Source of the DNA: Vitis vinifera
Lineage: Eukaryota; Streptophyta; Magnoliopsida; Vitales; Vitaceae
Length of the DNA stretch: 64,000 nucleotides
Assembly (NCBI RefSeq): GCF_030704535.1
Contig: NC_081817.1
Span: 4,597,501-4,661,500 of the forward strand
Reading direction: 5' to 3'
Positions within the stretch are counted from its first letter, which is position 1, and each line of letters starts with the position of its first letter. Below, piece after piece: positions 34,731 through 46,300 of the stretch. A program made the position numbers and the translations under genes. The notes under the pieces were generated by a model. It saw only the letters and a program-made list of their open reading frames with translations, was not told where the DNA came from and did no database searches.

Positions 34731-37700
34731 TTACGGGATTTGAGCAGCTGTGTTCAACTTTTCCGCTAAGCTCAGCTGTGTCCTTGTGATGCTTGACAAG
34801 TACAGTAGGAGTAAGTGGTCCTACAAAAAACAGGAAAAGAAAATCATTTTTACGGTGAGATAAACCATGCAAATTGTGGGTTTTCAATGATCAAACACAA
34901 CAATGGACAGAAGCAACAGAACCGTGTGTATGGTGCAGCAAAAAGAATTAGCACAACTAATTGCACCAGATACAATGATTCAAGCATGTTGAAGATGATA
35001 AAAGATAAATACAATATATTACAGGTGGTTAAAGATCAAGGGATCAACCTCATTTGCAAATGGTAATTCTCTTATGATAATCTATGAAATGGGGTTCCCA
35101 CAATCTAGATGATGGGAACCAGCATATACGTATATATAAAGGTTAGAAAGATTTCATTGTCTTACCTGAAGGCTGTCATTCACCAGCCTATCAAAAGCTG
35201 GAGGTGAAATTTTGGGAATAGAAGCCACTGTATCTGCTATAAATCTCCCAATGTCATTATCTGGCACAACCTGTCCTTCCTGAGAAGGGAAATGGTCATG
35301 GAATCAGATGAAAAAAAAAAAACCTGGAAAATGTGAGTAATTCGGGCACAAGTATTTGTCTCACCACTACACTGTCAACGTATTTGTACACATCATCAAT
35401 CAGAGCTAGTAGCCGTTCCATTGAGGCTTCCATTCCTTCCAAATCGCTTGGGAGTTTTTCAACCATTGTTGTCTTCAGGATGTCAACTGCCATTACAAAA
35501 TTTACCAATTCAAATTTCTTACCATGAACCCAAATTCAATTGATTATGGACTCAACCAACATTCTAGATGGTTTGGGATAAGTGAAAAAAGTCAGAAAGG
35601 TGTCATCCAAGAAAAAATAAACGGAAAAATGAGAATGTTGTTAAAGAGAAAATTGTTAATAATAATTTTTTTATTAACAACTATTATCCTGGAAATGACA
35701 CTGAAGAAAAATAATAATAAGTTGCACTTAACCTTCAGCATACAAGACAGCTTCAATGTTCATGCCAAATAGGTAGTAACATAAGATACAAAACATGATC
35801 TAGTTAGTGATTTCCAATGTCACACCAATTTCATATACATTTAATCGACACCTTCACATTGACAAGGTTGATCATATTCAAAGTGGATGATGGATGAGTG
35901 CATTAATGAGAAAGAAGAAAATTGGGTTTGTTTAAGATTCTTTTGGATCATGAAAACTACTAGGAAAAAGGAGGAAGAAATTTCAAGTTCTCATCTGGCT
36001 GTGATGAAAAATACAAAGAAAATAAAATATAAAGTTAACTCATTTTACATTTTCCTTTCCTTTTCTTCCCCTTTCCCTCTCCGTTCCCACATCTGAACAG
36101 AGCTTAAACTTTTACATTGAACTTATTAGAAAATATTAAGATCATATGAATTTGTCCTTGGTAGGTTTTTTCACCCAGGTCTAATTAGGAGTGTTCTCTT
36201 GGGTTGTAAGACAGCCTGCTGGGAATCTTCAGAATTCATTGCTGTTAGGAGCCTCATCTAACTTGCCCTCTACTCTAATTTCTTTTATTGTTTAGGAAGT
36301 GGTTCAGCTGTTTTTAGTTTTGGTGCTCTTTGAATACATCCTATGAATATGAGATCCACCCCCTTTTTTTGTTAGGTGCTCTTTAATGAAAATTTTATTT
36401 GCCTATCAAAAAAACCACAAAGCCTTAGAATTTTTTGTCTTGGACTTATAAATTTTTTTTTTGATAGGAAACGATAAATAGATATATTGATAGAAAAAAA
36501 AAGTACAAAAGACGGATGAGGAATCCTATCTTGGACTTATAATCCATATGGTGGTATTTCATAATGCTAAATATATGGAGCATTCTGCATTTCTGTCATC
36601 CTTGCATTTGTTACACACAACCAGCCACTGTTTTCTTTACTTTTTTCTAATCTAAATCCTGGCCCTAGAACTATTTCTCTCCTTAGGCCATCAAATAAAC
36701 AAATTTCGGTCCAGAAATTATGGCAGCAACTTGTTTTCTAAAATTTCGGCAAATATTAACATTTGAAATTGCCTTTAATCCTTAAAATCACCAAAAGCCC
36801 CAAAACTATGGGCCAATAGAGATTGCAGGTTTATTAGAAAGCACAACTAGGCAAAGATTTTAGTGGTCAGACAGGTTAAATGAATACATACATCCAACTC
36901 GCTCTGCTTCAACCATACGTAGATCCAGAGGAATTTCTTGAAATTGAGCAGCAAGTTGTCGTTCTCCAAGGGACAAACTAACAGAAACAAAAGCCTTTAT
37001 GGTAGCCTCCCCATTCCTGAATGTTGTATCAACAGTCAAATGAATGGGGTTTTGAACCTCTCTAGAGTAGAATTCATGGATTAATGCACTACCGCCAGTG
37101 ACTCCTAAACCAGTTGAATACCTGCAAACATTCAAGGACATGCAATAAGTCAATCAACACTTAAAGACAACAAAATGAATTAGAAGATACTTCCACTACA
37201 GTAAAGTAATTATCCACTAAACTAGGTAATTAAAATAATTTAAATTTCTCAAAAATAATTTTTCAAGTCCATGCAACCAATACTGTGCTAATCAATCTGG
37301 AAAAAGTCAACATTGAGTAATCATGACATAAGACAGCACTGAGATAAAATGTATAAGAAATATGACAAAGATACCATGTGCACACACACAGATTCAAATA
37401 CATGTGCGTGTGTGTGTGTGTGTGTGTGATCATTTCATTTGATTTTTGATTTTTTTTTTTGAGTCATTTTGTTGGGAAAAAACAAAAGGATTACAAGTGA
37501 AGCTTGTGTAAGGTTAATAAAGGCAGTGCTTTATTTTTATAAATAAAAGAAAAGCACTACCAAGTCTTTCATTAATATTGATAGAATAATATATTCAAGG
37601 ATGGTGCATTTTCCATAACTACATTTCATGTCAAAAGAGGGAGTTGATGCAAATGATACCCTAGTTCATTTCAACCAAAAGAACTTAAGAAAGAAGAGGT

Positions 37701-40700
37701 CCATTCACCCAGGCATGCTCTCTCCGATATTTCTCAAGAATAAGAATGGCAAACTCTTGGGAGTGTTTTTTTCTGAGTATGGGAGGCTCTATGAGAAAAC
37801 ACCAGAATAACAAGTTTCTTGGTATAGATTTTATTAGTACAATCAATTTTCTAAGAAGGTTCCTTTACAAATGAGATTCCAAGAAATTGAGATGACCATA
37901 TATGCATGGTTTGAGAAATGGAAAACATTTTAAGCACACGTTAATGACATGTTTTTATGTCACATAGAAGAAAACTGGGATAGTAAGGAGCTGAAAGGCA
38001 GCTTATGTTAGTCATTTGCAAATTGAGACAACTCTCCAAAATTCAATGACTAGGTCAGTAATGGTCAAGTCCGTGATGAACAGGATAGTTAATGCAGTAA
38101 CTTTGTATCACAGAACAAGTTCAGATACACTGCTGGTGATGCCTATGTGTATAGATCGATATGTATTGGTATCTGATGATGCCTAAACAATGCTAACCCA
38201 ACGTAAAACTCACCAAAAAACTTAATGAACTACTTTGCACAGAATAATTATCATCTATTATGACTGAAAGATAACTGTCACATACTAACAGTCTTAACAC
38301 CCCATCTCGTATACCCAATACCTGATAATAGTAAAAGAATGAGAACAATCAGTAGATTTTCTAATAAACGACAACACAATCAGGATGGCCACCAATCATC
38401 CTTCCAACTCTCTTCCTCTCTCAAACTGAGTATATGAAGCACTAACTTTAGAACACACCAGAAAAAACAAAAGTTGCAGAAATACATAAAACAAGTGAAT
38501 TGTGCTCACATCAGAACTCTCTTACTGCATTGCCTCTGACAAGGCTTAAATAATAATAAGCAAAAAAAACCAATATTAGTAAAATGAGAAATTACCATCC
38601 GACAATGACTTCCTTTGGATTCACCTTCTGGTGGGATAATAACATATTATGATGGTAATCGATATCCAATGCAACCTGCAACCATGATGAAAAGGGGAAA
38701 AAAAGAGAATAAGACAAAATCATCTTCCCCTTGATTTTACTAAAGAAAATAACTCTTAACTCCCTCCATCTACGCCCGTGAATGAATTTTTAGATAAAAT
38801 GAGGAAACAATCATCAATACGGTAAGGTATGGGTTATTGAAGAATATAACTATTGGACCATTTAAAAGAACCAATGACAAACCTCAAAAGTATAAATGTA
38901 AGTGCAAGATCATCAAATAAAAAAAGAACAAATGATAATGAATCTCCCTTTTGGTAGGTGGATAATAAGAATAACTTTTTCAAGAAAATACAACTTATTT
39001 GATGATAAAGAGCTAATACAATCCCTTGCCATTAAAAAATAATAAAAAATGTTAAATACCCAGAAGACTTGCTTTGCAAACCATTACATCAAAGTCCATT
39101 ATAATGAAGCCCTATTCTAAGCTATTACAAATTTAAATTTGTTCTCACTCTGAACCCCCTTTCAATTGTCAGGAAAACCTAGGCAACAAAAGTAAAACTT
39201 TATTTCATATGCTATCTGCAAATCATAAATCAAGTTTCTAAAAGAAGCAATTCATAACTTATCTTGAACCAAAATTAAATTTTGAACTTTAGTGTCAAAA
39301 CCTACTCCAAATGACTCCCTCACTTGGCTTATATAGGGGGGCAGAAAGGTTCGGGAAGACTGGAGGACCCTACATAGCTCAAGAAGTGGGTGGAAGGTCC
39401 TACAGAAGTGTGGAGAGAGTTCTACACAGCTCCAGAGAAGTACAGGAAGATCTTGGTGATGGGATAAACGCAAACAATGCACAACCAGATTTTATCCCCT
39501 CTTGTGAGAACCTAATAGGAATCAATTTAATAGAGTAACAACAATTCACCCAATGCAACAAGAATATGAACACCAACAATTTTTAGCGTGGAAAACCTTC
39601 CCAAATGTGAGAAGTAAAAACCACGGGACCCTTAGGCCACTTAAACCCTCCACTAATATAATCAATAGGTTACACAATTCTCTCTAGATGAAACTAGAGA
39701 TTTACATCAGCCATATCTCAAGACAATTAGTCTTGGAAAATATAAAACAACTTGCATAAAACAATGGAGAGATCTCACCAAAACAGAGTCACTGTTCCCG
39801 GACACAAATCACCACTGTTCCAAACTCCAAATCCAATCTCCACCGTTCAAAATGAAGATCAATGAGTTAAGAACGTGCTAACCAAAAATCATCTCGATCA
39901 GACCACGGATTAATCTTGATCAAAGCTGAAGATCAGAACTGCCTGGGTGAGAAGAAATTCAACAACAAAGACGCACTGTTCACGGACTGAAACAACAACC
40001 TTTCGGAACTCCAAATCCGATCTCCACCGTTCAGATTAGAGATCAATGAGTTGAAAATCTCTCCTTCAAATTTCAGGTCGATCGGACCACACACGAAGCG
40101 GGATCGACCGTTTGATGAAATCTGGACAGTAAAGAGAAGAAAAGAAATCAGCGTTTTTCTTCTCTCTAACTTCAAAAATTCAGTGACTCTTTTTCTTTTT
40201 CTCTCTAACTTTCTCTTCCTTTTTCTTCTTACTCTCCTCCTAGAGCTTTGGGTTATTTCCTTCTTGTGGAGGAAAGCCCAAAGCCCAAACATTTAAGGCT
40301 TCTTAGGCCTTAATGTATAAAAGGGAAGAAGAAACCGTTTTCTCTTCTCCTTCTTCATCTTTGCAGCCCTAGGAGGAGAGTAAGAAGAAAAAGGAATAGA
40401 AAGTTAGAGAGAAAAAGAAAAAGAGCCACTGAATTTTTAAAGTTAGAGAGAAGAAAAACGTTGATTTCTTTTCTTCTCTTTACTGTCCAGATTTCATCAA
40501 ACGGCCGATCCCGCTTCGTTTGTGGTCCGATCGACCTGAAATTTGAAGGAGAGATTTTCAACTCATTGATCTCTAATCTGAACGGTGGAGATCGGATTTA
40601 GAGTTCCGGAAGGTTGTTGTTTCAGTCCGTGAACAGTGCGTCTTTGTTGTTGAATTTCTTCTCACCCGGGCAGTTCTAATCTTCAACTTTGATAGAGATT

Positions 40701-41986
40701 AATCCGTGGTCTGATCGAGATGATTTTTGGTTAGCACGTTCTTAACTCATTGATCTTCATTTTGAACGGTGGAGATTGGATTTCGAGTTTGGAACAGTGG
40801 TGATTTGTGTCCGGGAACAGTGACTCTGTTTTGGTGAGATCTCTCCATTGTTTTATGCAAGTTGTTTTGTATTTGCCAAGACTAATTGTCTTGAGATATG
40901 GCTGATGTAAATCTCTAGTTTCATCTAGAGAGAATTGTGTAACCCATTGATTATATTAGTGGAGGGTTTAAGTGGCCTAAGGGTCCCGTGGTTTTTACTT
41001 CTCACATTTGGAAAGGTTTTCCACGCTAAAAATTGTTGGTGTTCATATTCTTGTTGCATTGGGTGAATTGTTGTTACTCTATAAAATTGATTTCTATTAG
41101 GTTCTCACAAGAGGGGATAAAATCTGGTTGTGCATTGTTTGTGTTTATCCCATCACTTGGAGCATTGTAGGGATTCTACAGTCTCCCATATACATACTTG
41201 TACATAGGTAGTGTCTAGGGTAATTTAGAACATTAGAGGGAAAGGCTGACTTTGCAACGTCAAGTGTCTTGACTTGAATTGTCTAAGTGCAAGTCCATGA
41301 CATTAGGCCTTGAGATTCCAAAATATGCAAATTCAACTTATTTTAGCCATTAAATGGATGAAACTTAGGGGACATCCCTTTATTATGAGAGGGAACTAAT
41401 AGAAACCTAGGATTCAAATTCTAGTTTTTTTTATAGACAAGATTCAAATTTTAGATTTCTTTTCTTAAACCCGGCAACCAAAGGGAGGATCAATATTTCA
41501 ATTTTGATTTTCTTTCACCAATTAGAGGATGAACAAAAATCAAAAGCAACTTTAAGAATATAAGTTTGCTCAGAAAAGAAACACTAAAAAATCCAGATTT
41601 GAAAAAACTATGGCAACCATAACAAAATACAAAGGGCAAACGGATAAGAATGCGAAGCTCCTGCATTCTTCACATCGCATGAATTAAAAAAAAAAAAAAA
41701 TCCAAAAACAACCTAACAAAAATTAACCCAAAAAAGCGATAATTTAGCAAAGAGAAAAACAGACCTGATCGGAGGACTCATTGTGAGGAACAGCGTAAGA
41801 ATTGCGAATATCTACGGTGCCATCGGGAGAGATCGAACCGAGGAGGGTTCCGATGACTCGCTCGGCTTGGTCAGGGCGTCGAACATAGCAATCGCAGATA
41901 TTGAAGATCACCAGAGGGTGAACCTTCGCTGACAAGCTCGTTGAGGATGGGAAGAACTGCAACACTGCACTCTCGCTCGACGCCAT
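34731..41986 (-). CDS. TIF3F1: Translation initiation factor eIF3 subunit F, six exons
   Basis: eIF3f is a core MPN-domain subunit of eIF3, which recruits the 40S ribosome and mRNA in the cytosol. Exons on the - strand: 41765-41986, 38596-38675, 36892-37121, 35365-35486, 35166-35279 and 34731-34820, totalling 858 nt (285 residues). All junctions are GT/AG and stay in frame, including the split Trp codon between exons 2 and 3. The start is the ATG at 41986 (MASSESAVLQFFPS). The MPN fold covers about residues 20-155 (KVHPLVIFNICDCYVRR, VGWYSTGLGVTGG, IHLTVDT). No HxHx7SxxD metalloprotease signature is visible, as expected for an MPN- subunit. The C-terminal helices (MEASMERLLALIDDVYKYV, LSSITRTQLSLAEKL) are those of eIF3f. 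Introns 1 and 3 carry transposon insertions, but no exon is damaged. Intron 1 is 3,089 bp, more than half of it the LTR palindrome. Confidence 0.95.
36250..36414 (+). mobile_element. LINE 3' tail in eIF3f intron 3 (sense on + strand)
   Basis: The sequence ends ATTTGCCTATC followed by an A7 run (36408-36414), the typical 3' end of plant L1-type LINEs. The upstream extent is a guess; no coding part or target duplication was found. Confidence 0.45.
36452..36528 (-). mobile_element. 77-bp 5'-truncated LINE with 14-bp target duplication
   Basis: Flanked by perfect direct repeats TCTTGGACTTATAA at 36438-36451 and 36529-36542. On the - strand the insert ends CCTATC plus a poly(A) of about ten (T-run 36453-36462 on the + strand). 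A long duplication, a 3' poly(A) and an extreme 5' truncation are the marks of target-primed reverse transcription. It lies in eIF3f intron 3, about 40 bp from another LINE tail of opposite orientation. Confidence 0.88.
37403..37428. repeat. (TG)n microsatellite
   Basis: About 12 TG units in eIF3f intron 2; a short (CA)n lies 20 bp upstream and could pair with it. Confidence 0.9.
39452..39456. repeat. Target-site duplication CTTGG (left copy, palindromic element)
   Basis: Abuts the TG of the palindrome and is repeated at 41156-41160 after its terminal CA. Confidence 0.9.
39457..40243 (-). repeat. Left arm of the palindrome (inverted copy)
   Basis: Reverse complement of 40369-41155; coordinates pair to a constant sum of 80,612 from the outer tips to the inner junction, showing that no net insertions or deletions have accumulated. 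Confidence 0.93.
40316..40323 (+). promoter_or_regulatory. TATA box in the palindrome spacer
   Basis: TATAAAAG in a 125-bp non-palindromic spacer, about 50 bp before the right arm. If active it would start transcription near 40345 and copy only the right arm. Confidence 0.55.
40369..41155 (+). repeat. Right arm of the palindrome (LTR R-U5-like orientation)
   Basis: Follows a TATA box at a distance suiting a transcribed LTR region and ends in CA beside the target duplication. Confidence 0.85.
41156..41160. repeat. Target-site duplication CTTGG (right copy, palindromic element)
   Basis: Direct repeat of 39452-39456. Confidence 0.9.
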
Positions 41987-42035
41987 CTCTGCTCTGATGG
42001 ACAGAATGGGAGACAGTGTGGAGAAGGCGCGAGGG

Positions 42036-42044
42036 CTAGGGTTT
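42036..42044 (-). promoter_or_regulatory. telo-box upstream of eIF3f
   Basis: AAACCCTAG on the - strand, 50 bp before the start codon. Telo-boxes (AAACCCTA) are common near the starts of plant ribosomal-protein and translation-factor genes, so the motif fits the gene's role. It has not been tested here. Confidence 0.6.
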
Positions 42045-42200
42045 CTTAAGATTTGGAAACGCGATAGGAACTGAGAGTTAGAACTTAGAAACAAGGAATT
42101 TTTTTTTATAATAAATTTGGTCTTTATAGTTTTCTTTTTAGAAGCCTAAATTTATTTTGACCTCTACTTCTTCTTACGCCTACTATTTTTAACATGCTCA

Positions 42201-42229
42201 AATAATAATAATAATAATAATAATAATAA
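42201..42229. repeat. (AAT)n microsatellite
   Basis: About nine AAT units in the spacer upstream of eIF3f. Confidence 0.9.
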
Positions 42230-43317
42230 CTAAATAAATACAAATATTATTTGCTATAAAATTTTATTTTTAAAAATTATATCTATATATATAAATGTCA
42301 AAATTTTGTTAGGATATGAAATTTTAAAAGTTTTATTTAATGGGTTATTTGATTAAATAGGTTTTTTAAAAATCCAATTTTTAAATTTGACCTTTCACTT
42401 TTACAAAATTATCTTTATTATTTTTTTGTAAAAATAACTTCTTTTAAAAAAAAACCTATATATAAATACTTTAAATAATAAAAAATTGATGTCAAAATTT
42501 GATTACTTTTAAAAAAAATATGAAAATAATTAAATTCATAATTAAGAAATTATTTCATCCATTTTAACCAAATATTTATTTATTCATCTGTTTTTAAAAT
42601 ATAAGATAAGTTTGGATGTTATTGGTAAAAAAATTTATATTTTATATAAAAATTATTATTATATTTTATGTTTAAAATATCATGCAAATATTTTATATTT
42701 TTAACTATAAAAAAAATTGAATGAGCATTTCACAAACCGTATTTATTTATTAGTAAAGTAGTATATATATAGAGAGAGAGAGAGTTTATTTAAAGAAATG
42801 GAGGTCTAACTATGGAAAAACTGATTTTTTTTATTTTAATATTATTGAAAATTTCCCAAAAGGTGAGATGCATGTTAAGGGAAGATTTTAATATTTAATT
42901 TTAAAATTATTATTTCAAGTATTAAAACTATTTTAAGAGCATATTTAAACGTAAATAGATAGATATCTTTCCTAAGGAAGAGGAACGAAATGTGGCAAGC
43001 ATTAAGAAGGCAAGAGAGCCTTATCAACCATACAGAAATAAGGGTTGAAATTTAGAACATCATTCCACATGCAGAGAGTTGGAGGGAGGGTTGAAGACGG
43101 TTCTCTCAAAGAGTTCTCGGGATTGATTGATTAAAAGAAGGTATTCTTAGACTCAAAAGACTCACGAAGCTCCAACCCCCATCAAAGACTCACGAATCCA
43201 ATGTGAGGGAAAGAAAATAAAATAAAAATTTAGAAATTAAAATCAATAAATTACTTTCATATCCAAGTTCAAACTCATCTGACTTATTGAACTCTTTTGT
43301 ACAAAGGAATCATCAAC

Positions 43318-46300
43318 CTACTCCTTTTTCAAAATATAGTCCACTGCCTCTTCAACAGTATCAACAACCTGCACAAACAGTGTACAAGATAAATTTACTC
43401 TGAATTTGTGGAAATCCCCCTCTAAGGCCATTCTTAAAATTTAATCTAGTTGGAGCAACAGTTACAGAAACATAAAGATTTTTTTTTTTTTTTTTATTAG
43501 AGGCTAACATTTTATTATCATGAATTAGCCAGTAAGATTTGGCACAACAAGAAAACTATAATTGATTTCCTACCACAAGAAAGAAGAAGCCAGCTTCATC
43601 ATATGATGAACAGAAATTGGTCATGAATATTTTACAGTGAAACACCTTCATCTCTGAACCAAGTTTAACCACAAGGACAACATCTTCTAGAATTCCAAAT
43701 CTCACATGCCATGAATAAAAAGAAAGATGTCTTAGTTGATTGCCTAAAAATTAGTTCAGACTAGCCAAGGCTACATACCAATGTCCTATAAAGTAAGAGA
43801 CTTAAACTAAAAAAATCTTAAATAAAATTAAGAGATAAATATTTTTATAGAAGAGAAGAGATTTTAGGATTGACCCCTTTTTTTTTTCCATATATCAAAT
43901 AAAAACCTCTTCTTCACAAAGATCCTTTTACAGTTGTGTTTCACTATAAGATAATATTTGTGCCAAACGAGCCCTTGAAATTAGTACCTAAAGAATATTT
44001 GCTGACTTCAAATAAACACCTAAAAATAGTGTCATTTGCATGCATGATGGATTATAACTTGCATCTGTTCCTTATCAGTTGCAGCAAAAAACAAATAAGA
44101 CCAAGGATTTTTTTTTTTTTTAACACATTTTTTAGTTTTAGGAACCCTTGTCACATCATAATGCCAAGCATAAAACTCAATATGCATCCTTTAGATCTCA
44201 TTGTCCAACCTTACCAAATCAGCAGGAAACTCTGCATGGTTTTCCTTCCCCTTGAAAACGCCTGTTCTAGTCAAAATGGAAAACCAAGGATGCCCTGCCT
44301 GAGAATTAAAAGGCTGAAAGTAAATTTCTCAGCTTGAATAAGTAAAAAATTAATTGATTCATTTCAATATAATAATGGTGTGAAAAAATTATACATGTAG
44401 AAAGGTTCAAGAACTGTGCTGAGTAGAAAGCTAACCTTTTGGGTGCCTCTGATATCAACTAAAGGATTATCACCAATCATATACAAGGTTTCGAAAGAAT
44501 TTGAATCGGTGTTTCCATTATCCATGAAATAACCATCATGACATGAAGGCTGAAGTTGTCTCAATATGGCTTCAGCATTTTTGAATACAAATGGATTCGG
44601 TTTTCCAAAAGATGTATACTCCAAAGCATTATGGTGAATTCTGCATTGCATTACCACAATTGCAAAAAATTAACAGTAGAACGATATAACACATTTTTTT
44701 CATGAAAATTGATATATATTACAATTCGTTTTTTATCTTAACCATATTTTACTATAAATGTACAATACACAATGCAATATGTAATACAAACATATAATGA
44801 TGCATACATCTTTAACCATTTTTTACAATTTTTAAGAAATATCAAAAAAAAAATCTTAAAAGAATTATTGTATTAATTGTCTAAAATGTAAGGTAATGTT
44901 AGAAATTGATCATAAAAATGAGAGGGATGAAATAATCCTAGATAAAAAAAAACTACATTCTTCTTGTTGAAGGCAATATTGGACATTAATTAAATTTATT
45001 CTTATAATAAATACTGGGAAATTTTCATTTGAATAATTTAAATATTGACATTGAAAATGATGATGATTGGAAAATAAAAACTTTGATGGAATATATTAGT
45101 TATTTTTATTTTTATTTTATTATGATGGGGAAAGTATGATGACAAACATGAAATTTAAAGCTTCAGAGATAACACATAAAGACATATCAACAATACACGT
45201 AAGTACATATGCTGAGTTAAAATTTGGAACTAAAAATGATATTTAAAAATTCAAAAAGTTTATTTATGTGGATTTTGTGATGTTATGCATTAGAATCATA
45301 TTTTGTTAAATTGAACTTTTTTAAAACTCTAGTATTTGATATTTTCATATGGTATGACATAGTTTTAAATCCCACTACCTTTCATAAAATTAATTATATA
45401 TCATTCAATACTTTATGCTTCTAATATATGTATACATATATGCATATTTTTTCTATTTATTTTTCATTATATAAAAAAAAACTTATGATACATGATATGG
45501 AAAAATAGAAAAACAATACCCAATATGTTTTAAGAGTTAACAACTAAGTGCATAACCAAAAAATGGAAGCTTCCATGAAATGGGCAGTTGTCAATGCTAC
45601 CAATCATAGGAAAATTCATAAGCAGTTCAGATATTGCACTATAATGTGCTATCATGTCTGCATGCTAAACATGGAAGAGGTTATTAAGATAATCTAGATG
45701 CCCACCTAGCAGGTGTTGTTGGCCCATAATAACTTAATCTATATTGCTTTTAAATGGACCTTGGGAGAAGTGGAGGATAATCAGAAATAGTAAGTGCTCA
45801 TTTTGGATTTTTAAGATGTAGGAACATCTGACTGAACCAACTTTGATATATACCATCCAAGAGGATGTTCACTGATGTATACCAATGCATCTAATTGACA
45901 CAATACAGGATTTCAAGGGTTACTATATTAAACAAAGCAGAATACTTACCTGTTGAAGATGCTTTCTAGTGCAATCCTGAAGGCACCCATACCAAGACGT
46001 TCAGAAGGAAAAGCTGCCTGCACTGAGTAGACACAATTTTGATCAACAAAAAAAGAAATGTAAACAAACAAATCCTCCTTCCCAGAGACCCAAATTAAAA
46101 GCTGCCAGAAAAAATTATCCATATAGAATCAGGAAGGAGACCACAAGTGGGGCATATTAGAGGGCATGACCAACAGTTTGACGGCTCTACCAAGTGGAAT
46201 CCCTAGTCAAGTCCAACTGACAAGGTAGTCTTTAATGATGGGACACCACATATTCCTGCCTGTATCTCTGATTTCCATTTCAACTGTTAGGGATAATTCA

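Larger units (their letters stand above)
39457..41155. mobile_element. Palindromic LTR-derived insertion in eIF3f intron 1
   Basis: A 1,699-bp insertion starting TGATGGGATAAA and ending TTTATCCCATCA, bounded by a 5-bp CTTGG duplication. Left arm 39457-40243 and right arm 40369-41155 are reverse complements of 787 bp each. By eye about 21 positions mismatch and there are no net indels, so identity is about 97%. The 125-bp spacer (40244-40368) holds a TATA box, TATAAAAG (40316-40323), pointing toward the right arm, which reads like the R-U5 part of an LTR. The 5-bp duplication and TG...CA ends point to an LTR integrase rather than a DNA transposase, yet both ends are the same (U5-like) LTR end. 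No coding capacity: the ORFs here are chance frames. It could alternatively be a fold-back element family of unknown type. Confidence 0.88.
41987..43317. other. eIF3f leader and promoter, then 3' flank of the HAD gene
   Basis: About 1.3 kb between two genes on the - strand. Next to eIF3f lies a leader with a telo-box. Further right are AT-rich DNA, an (AAT)n microsatellite (42201-42229) and a (GA)n stretch at about 42770-42784. No other gene seen. Confidence 0.5.

Noticed and set aside
39933..40561. ORFs of 119, 81 and 68 codons in the palindrome
   Set aside because: They are low-complexity Lys/Arg/Leu/Phe translations of the TTCTT-rich arms, appear in mirrored pairs because of the inverted repeat, and match no family.
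41744..42094. 36-residue N-terminal extension of eIF3f resembling a transit peptide
   Set aside because: The extended frame begins with TTG, not ATG; the first ATG is at 41986 and matches the known eIF3f start. The upstream text is leader.
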